From Microstegium vimineum (Eukaryota > Streptophyta > Magnoliopsida > Poales > Poaceae): DNA of 64,000 nucleotides. The stretch is from assembly GCA_022036555.1 (NCBI GenBank), contig CM039131.1, forward strand, positions 36,048,138-36,112,137, read 5' to 3'. Position numbers and translations under genes: made by a program. Below the pieces are notes generated by a model. It was not told the origin of the DNA. It ran no database searches and saw nothing but the letters and a program-made list of their open reading frames with translations. Shown here piece after piece: positions 58,465 to 64,000 of this stretch (the first letter of the stretch is position 1; every line of letters begins with the position of its first letter).

Positions 58465-60564
58465 ATGGGGCGGGACGAGAGGTTCTCGGTGTGGGAGGCC
58501 GCGCTCGGCGTCGGGGTCGCCGCCGTCTTCGCCGCTGGGCTCGTCGGGGTCTACCTTTCCATGCCGGACTCCGACTACAGCTTCCTCAAGTTGCCACGTA
58601 ATCTCGAGGAACTCCAAATCCTCACGTATGTTTTCCTTTCTCTTGTTCCCGGTTAGTGACTTGGTGGTGCCTTGTTAGTTCTGTTCACGAAAGCTTCAGC
58701 TGATTTTTTGTTGTTGTCCGAAACTCGATGCCAAGATTCCCTATGATTTTTAGTTGATCGATCTTGCACGCAAATTGTCTACATCCTCTAAATGGAGTAC
58801 GTAATTTGCAAGGCCCAGTTCGAATTCCATTTGTTTTTTCTTCCTGTATGTACAAGCCAAATCTGTGCTGGTGGATCGATTGATCAGTAATGTGCACGAC
58901 AAGCGTTCCATTCTTTGTCTGCGATTTGAATGCCAAATGACACTGGCGTTTGTCGCAATGAAACAGTTGATCGGTGGTAGCAGTTTGTAAGAAGTTAGTT
59001 AGCGGTTATCTCGTGATCTGGAATGGATCTCAACGTTAGTTTGGTGGAAATTCTGATATACGTGTAGTATGGATCTCGTGTAGTTTGCTGCCCCTTGTGT
59101 CAATTCGAAATTGCAAACGGATGATTTGTTTGTGTTCTGGACCATTATGAACTTTCCCTTCAAATTAGGAAGATTAGATTTCTCAATCAATAGTAAGACC
59201 AGTGCCGGATTCAAGTACAGTACTGCTTAGTGTTGGTGTTGTTAGTTGAACCATGATTTTAGATCTGACAACCGATCAACTTGAATTACAGCCTAGTTTT
59301 CTAATTCAAATCTACATTTCTATGGATAATTTTTTAAAAGGGTAACTTAATCATGCCACTTTATTTTTCCTAATTACCATGTCACTTTCGTGCCAGCCAC
59401 AATTGCCATATGCTTTTGGACTTACTCTAAGCGTGTTCCATGTGCCTTGAGCCGATAATCACGAAGGGTCTGATCTGTCTACACACGTCAGCTATTTGTT
59501 TCCCATATTGATGGTTTACGTTTGCACATTTCTTGATATACTACCGAATTGGAAATGCCCTTTGTTTTTTTTATTGCTGGAATGAATGTTCAGATGTGTG
59601 CACAGTAGTACTTAGTAATTGCTAGTACCACTGAAATAGAAATTTCCTATGTTTTCTAACCACTAGTTTGTTTCTTTGCAGTGGCCATCTTGAGAACTAT
59701 ACTAGTGACTACACCCTACAGGTGTTGGTAGGTTATTGCGCTGTGTACATCTTCATGCAGACCTTCATGATCCCAGGGACAATATTCATGTCTCTGCTTG
59801 CTGGTGCTCTATTTGGGCAACTCCGGGGCATGACCCTGGTGGTCTTTGCTGCCACTGCTGGTGCTTCTTCGTGCTATTTCCTGTCAAAGATGATTGGGAA
59901 GCCACTGGTGTTCACACTGTGGCCAGATAAGCTCAGCTTCTTCCAGAGACAGGTACCTAAAGACCAAATTCGCCCAATGTAGTTTTGTTTCTAAAGTCTG
60001 TATTCAGGCTTAAATTGTTTATTCTGAATTGCTCTAAGCTTGAGTTAGGCTATTTGATTTATGCCCCTCGTAGACTATGTATCTCATCACTGAGGAGATG
60101 TAAGTTGTCTTTCATTTCAGGTTGCTAAAAGAAGAGAGAAGCTGTTGAATTACATGCTTTTCCTCAGGGTGACCCCAACATTGCCGAATACCTTCATCAA
60201 CTTAGCTTCGCCCATAGTAGATGTCCCCTACCATATATTCTTACTGGGAACTCTCATTGGTCTTATCCCTGCTGCTTATGTGACTGTCAGGGTAAGTTCG
60301 GATTGTCAGATAGTATGTTTGTTTACCTGTTGCCATCTAGTGTTCCCTTTTTGTGCTAATATCAGTTATGCTAATTCCCCCTCCCTACTGTCATGCATTC
60401 AGGCTGGAATTGCTCTTGGAGAGTTAACTTCGCTGAGTGACCTTTACGACACCCAGTCGATAGCACTTCTATTCCTGATCGGTGTTGTTTCAGTCACACC
60501 AGCATTGTTGGGCAAGGACGAGGCACAAGAAAAACCATCAGCGATGGTGGTAGGCGCGTCATGA
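58465..60564 (+). CDS. TMEM41-like VTT-domain (SNARE-associated Golgi) membrane protein
   Basis: Four exons, 58465-58625, 59682-59952, 60121-60291 and 60403-60564, join in phase and give 254 residues. The first hydrophobic segment (residues about 11-32, WEAALGVGVAAVFAAGLVGV) is followed by a luminal or cytosolic loop. The VTT/DedA core then begins with PGTIFMSLLAGALFG, GASSCYFLSKMIG, RVTPTLPNTFINLASPIVDV and GLIPAAYVTV, and a last membrane segment (ALLFLIGVVSVTPALLG). The PG...F and R-x-TP...N-x-x-SP blocks are family hallmarks. Members of the TMEM41B/VMP1/DedA family are phospholipid scramblases of the ER acting in lipid transfer and autophagy; the plant role is inferred. The length and all splice phases are normal, so it should be functional. 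Confidence 0.92.
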
Positions 60565-61710
60565 TCACCAAAGCACCAAGCGGTGTCCACCTCACCTGTA
60601 TATATCAACATCCGGCATGCAGTGGCTTCATTAGTTTGGATCGATCGACGGACCCTTGTGGCTGGATGTCGAAAATGGTTCGCATGGCTACACAGCTTGG
60701 CGGGACCTCGGCCGTGTCCATCACCGGCCGACAGAGGCAACTGTGTCGCCATCATCAGAACATGATTCGGTGGCCATTCACCACAGTATGAATGAATGAA
60801 TGAACCTGGGAAGCAGAATGCCCGTTAGACAAGCTGCTCTGATGTGTAAACGAGTAGTGCTGTTCGGATAGGACAGGCATTTAGTCCAATCCCTGTATAT
60901 ATCGACCAGATTCATTCAATCCATATTCAGTGGTTCAATCCCTGTCAAGCTGCTGTGCTCCTGAATGTCTTGCTCCATTTCTAGTTTCCCTTCTGTGCCT
61001 GATTGACTATGGCCTCCTGCCCTCCTGGTTCTGTTGTAAATGCCTTGTCTGCATCGCTTTGGCATTTGGCAAGTGATGATGCCTTCCCTGTCGGTAGGAA
61101 ACAGTAGAGCTTGTTTCCTCCTTTTCCATGCCAAGTGACGCGGTCGTCAAATGCGCGACTTGCAGAAGGAAACAGTAGAGCTTGTTTCTGGTGATCGGGC
61201 GTTTATTTTTGTTTGGCGAGAACGAACTAGCCGACTTACAGTTTTTCAAACAAAACTGGGTCGATTTTTTTTTAATTACACTACACTGTACACAGGCTAC
61301 ATGTGTGTACATACACTCATTACTGTTAACACACTACTAAAAAAGCGTTGCTAAAGTCTAAAATATTTTTTCACCATCAGAAATAGAAACAGTTTGCTAG
61401 TCGAGATTTTTTTTAAAGCTAGAACATTTGAATGTTGTTGAATTGAAACCGTTCTGTGCAATTCGTCTTTGGGGTCCCACCCCAAGTGCTAACCACTGTT
61501 GGGCCTTTGGCAACACGAACCAGTCAAGCGAATCGTCATGGGCCGCTGACCCTACATGGGCTACCCTGCGGTCTCACGGTTGGGCTACCCGAGTTGAATC
61601 GGGGTTTGTCCCCATCGCCGCCGCTGCGTCGAGCAGGCAGCGACCGCCGCAGCCAAACACGGCCAGGCCGGGGAGAGGTGGAGGGGAAGTGGAGCACCGG
61701 CGCACCGCAT
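60565..61710. other. Spacer between the TMEM41-like and PEPCK-like genes
   Basis: It includes the 3' untranslated region of the upstream gene. A 21-base direct repeat (core GAAACAGTAGAGCTTGTTTC) occurs at 61097-61117 and 61168-61188. 61460-61710 is GC-rich and probably holds the promoter and leader of the downstream gene. No separate gene is seen. Confidence 0.5.
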
Positions 61711-64000
61711 ATGCTCGGGGTTCTTCGCCGCGCAGCCCTCGCCGCAGCGTCATCGCCGGCGGTGGGCCTCCGACAGGTGAGTCCGATTCCCACTCTTCAG
61801 GACGCGTGCTGCTGCTTGCGACTCACTGCATTCCTTCCGCGAGCGGCACTGATATGGTTGATTTCGGATGTGGTTTGCCATCCTACATCCTGACTCCTGA
61901 GGATCCAGAAGCGTTTACCTCTGACGCTGAACTTATGATTAGGGAGAGGGAGGTGTTGTTCTCTCAACGATTAGAATAGATGGGCCGTAGTTTAGAGTGC
62001 TGCACTTCCGCGTGGTGGGCGGTTGGATGGTCTAAGAGCTGGTTACGAGTATCGGTTCATGGTAGAAATAAACGAGGTTTCCGTGTAAATAGCGAATCTG
62101 TGACTAGGACTGTCTGCTCGTTGTGATTGTGAAAAATAGCAGTGCTCTGTGTGAAGCCTGACAAAGCTTTTGGTCTCTGAATTTTGCAGTTTCAGTGTGC
62201 TTACCATAGAACCATTGAGAGATTATCACCTATCCAAGGTAAGTGTGGTCAGTGGTCATACTCTCCTCTTCCTAGTTGCTTCTTGATCTAATGTCTATTG
62301 TTTAGGCCTATGAGCTTCACATACCGTATGGGTCTCCCAGACAACAAGTTATGGCATGTGCCACAAAATTTCGACTTCGGGAATGCCTATGTTACTGACT
62401 GCTTAATATGTTGACTTGTCGAGTTTGATTTTTCGTTTGGCCAGTCATTACAAAATTTCTCGTCTACTCTTTGTTGCACAGAGAAGACCAAGAAGTTTCA
62501 TATGGTCTTAAGTGGGCTATTGCTGGGAAGGGTGTCATTGCGAAAGATAAGGTCTTCCATAACTTGGAAACATCCGAGCTTCAGAATGGAGGTGCTACTT
62601 ACCTAGGTAGTATGTGCAGATGTTTTGTTGTCCTGTAATGATGTGCATGTACAGCAGATATATGATACTGACTGCATCTGGAACATGCAGACAGACTGTC
62701 TGGTACACCACTTCATGTTAGAGGAGATATCATTGGAGGTGTCCCTGGTGTTTCAAAAGCTCAATTTGCAAAGCTTCTGAAACTGGTAGGTTCTAAGTTT
62801 TGGCTTCATCCCTCAATGGGATGGTATTCAATGATGATTATCATGAATGGAGCTGAAATACTGATAGCCTCTTTTTTCAGCATCCAAGTTTTTTTAGTCT
62901 TCTTAATTTAGTCATAACATCCTCCTGTTTGTTGACAGACTGCTTGCTTGTATAGGTGACATTTCATCTTTCATCCATCTCATGTTTATATGTTCAAGAT
63001 GGCGCCGTTGGTTCCTCGGCAGAATGTGATGCAAAGGTTCGAGTCATTAGTGACAACCCCTCTGCTGTTATGTTACTGTCCAATGTCCTTTGGAAAATAC
63101 CGGATCGTGCGATTTCTCATGACACATCCCCTTTGACTATTTATGTTGCCAGTTCAATAAGGTACATTATCTTTTTCATTCTTGTGCATATGATTTTAAC
63201 TTGTTCATTCATTCAAGTAATATCATTTCCACAAGAACTGGAGTCTATAGTTGCCTATAATGGAAGGCTAATTAACATATTATATCTTCTTTATGAATGT
63301 TTGGAGCAGTAACAACGTTAAGACTGTTCTTGGTTCTGGAACACAATATGCTAATGGATTTGCAGCGGCGGATATTGAACGATCATCTCTAATCCTATGT
63401 GGTAAAGCATTCGCTGATTCAGCTATTATGAAAGATGCACTTACTGCTATGACAGCCCCGATATTGTCTGCAAGAGGAGGCCTCCCTGTTCCAGGCTGGT
63501 AAAGTCAGCTTATTACTCTTCGTTTATTCTGTTTTTGTAAACTTCTTATTTTCCTTCCATATTGTGTATTTCAGGCTTCTGTGCTTTGGTGGTTCTATTG
63601 TATTATTGTTTGCCCCGGTGGAAATCATGATGTCCTGCTTAGAAATCCACAATGCCCTCTTGTCCATTGACTGTGGTGCAGTCATCTCTTCTAAAGGGTC
63701 TACTGTGCTTTTCCCAACAAACGCAAGAAGGGAGCCAAAATTGTTTGCCAAACCAACTGCAGTAATTATTGTATCATCTGATAGGTAATGAAGAGTCCAT
63801 GCTTTCATGACATGATTTGTCTTGTCTAAACCATGCAGTGTGTGGATGTTACAACAGTTCTTTTGTTAAAGAGGAATATTAACGTCTCTTGTATGATAGT
63901 TAAAATGAAAAAAAGATCTGTAGTTGTGACAAGAAAGAATAGGACCAAGTTTGCTAACAATGTATTGGCCTTTTTTTTACTTTCAGCACTGGTGCCATAC
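61711..64000 (+). CDS. Divergent ATP-type PEP carboxykinase-like protein (5' part, runs off the window)
   Basis: Exons 61711-61776, 62190-62238, 62484-62606, 62691-62785, 62956-63161, 63310-63498, 63575-63784 and 63987 onward join in phase without stops. The N-terminus (MLGVLRRAALAAASSPAVGL) is basic and Ala-rich, like a mitochondrial presequence. Later blocks align in order with ATP-dependent PEPCK: LYVQDGAVGSSAECDAKVRV then ISDNPSAVMLLSNVLW (the DxF...ENRIKVRIVS region), VLGSGTQYANG (the LGTQYAGEM region), and KPTAVIIVSSDSTGAI (the PTNVILLACDAFGVLPP region). Where PEPCK has its P-loop GLSGTGKTT this protein reads LLFAPVEIMMSC, and the metal-binding DDEH segment is not visible. It is therefore probably not a PEP carboxykinase and may be a pseudoenzyme. 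Family assignment is by eye. The 3' end lies outside. Confidence 0.65.

Noticed and set aside
61428..61979. 183-codon frame as a separate gene
   Set aside because: It overlaps the leader, exon 1 and intron 1 of the PEPCK-like gene in another frame and has no domain.
1..64000. CRISPR arrays, bacterial operons or phage genes
   Set aside because: The window is plant nuclear DNA; no regular direct-repeat/spacer array or prokaryotic gene layout is present.

Overview
The window is nuclear DNA from a grass (Poaceae). The evidence is intron-containing genes with GC-rich first exons, many Stowaway-type MITEs, CACTA, hAT, Mutator-like and Helitron-like elements, long TGTAACACCC-type gypsy LTRs, and grass-style proteins (R2R3-MYB, a norcoclaurine-synthase-like PR-10, an RWD/RBR E3 ligase). 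A run of 100 N at 26699-26798 shows a draft assembly. I cannot name the species.

Layout. 1-9.2 kb is a nested transposon block: a decayed gag-protease gypsy element with its 3' LTR (1-3348), remnants of another gypsy element, a Mutator-like element (MULE) holding a Helitron-like insert (3943-5592), and a clean 2.8-kb solo LTR with a 5-bp target duplication (5711-8522). 9.2-13.6 kb is intergenic, with degenerate tandem repeats, a 1.15-kb CACTA derivative and a Stowaway. 14.06-23.5 kb is a plant gene that fused a SEN1/UPF1-like helicase half to a UvrD-like (TRANK1-like) helicase half. It is now a pseudogene with at least six disabling lesions and is cut off by an antisense copy of the same long-LTR family (23767 to at least 26698). 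After the gap lies a possible broken gene exon.

28.2-32.5 kb (minus) is a complete seven-exon RNF14-like RWD-RING1-IBR-RING2 E3 ligase. 33.06-33.20 kb is a relic of a PR-10/NCS-like gene. 34.5-35.3 kb is a LINE tail, and a tRNA-derived SINE-like sequence lies near 35.8 kb. 36.0-36.8 kb is a small organellar PPR gene with a one-base frameshift. 38.6-39.06 kb is a short hAT element. 39.4-40.1 kb (minus) is an intact two-exon PR-10/NCS-like gene. 41.06-41.24 kb is a mini-CACTA. 41.7-42.65 kb is a Pack-MULE carrying a UDP-glucuronate 4-epimerase fragment, itself inserted into a LINE tail.

46.7-47.96 kb is a two-exon R2R3-MYB factor. About 10 kb of repeat-littered intergenic DNA follows. 58.5-60.6 kb is a four-exon TMEM41/VTT-domain membrane protein gene. 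61.7 kb to the end is the 5' part of a gene for a divergent ATP-type PEP-carboxykinase-like protein without a recognisable P-loop.

The genes look like ordinary neighbours, not a pathway. The main interest is in the broken double helicase, the Pack-MULE, an LTR family with conserved intron-like signals, the PEPCK-like probable pseudoenzyme, and the readable order of nested insertions. All exon limits were placed by eye from reading frames and GT/AG sites, without transcript support.
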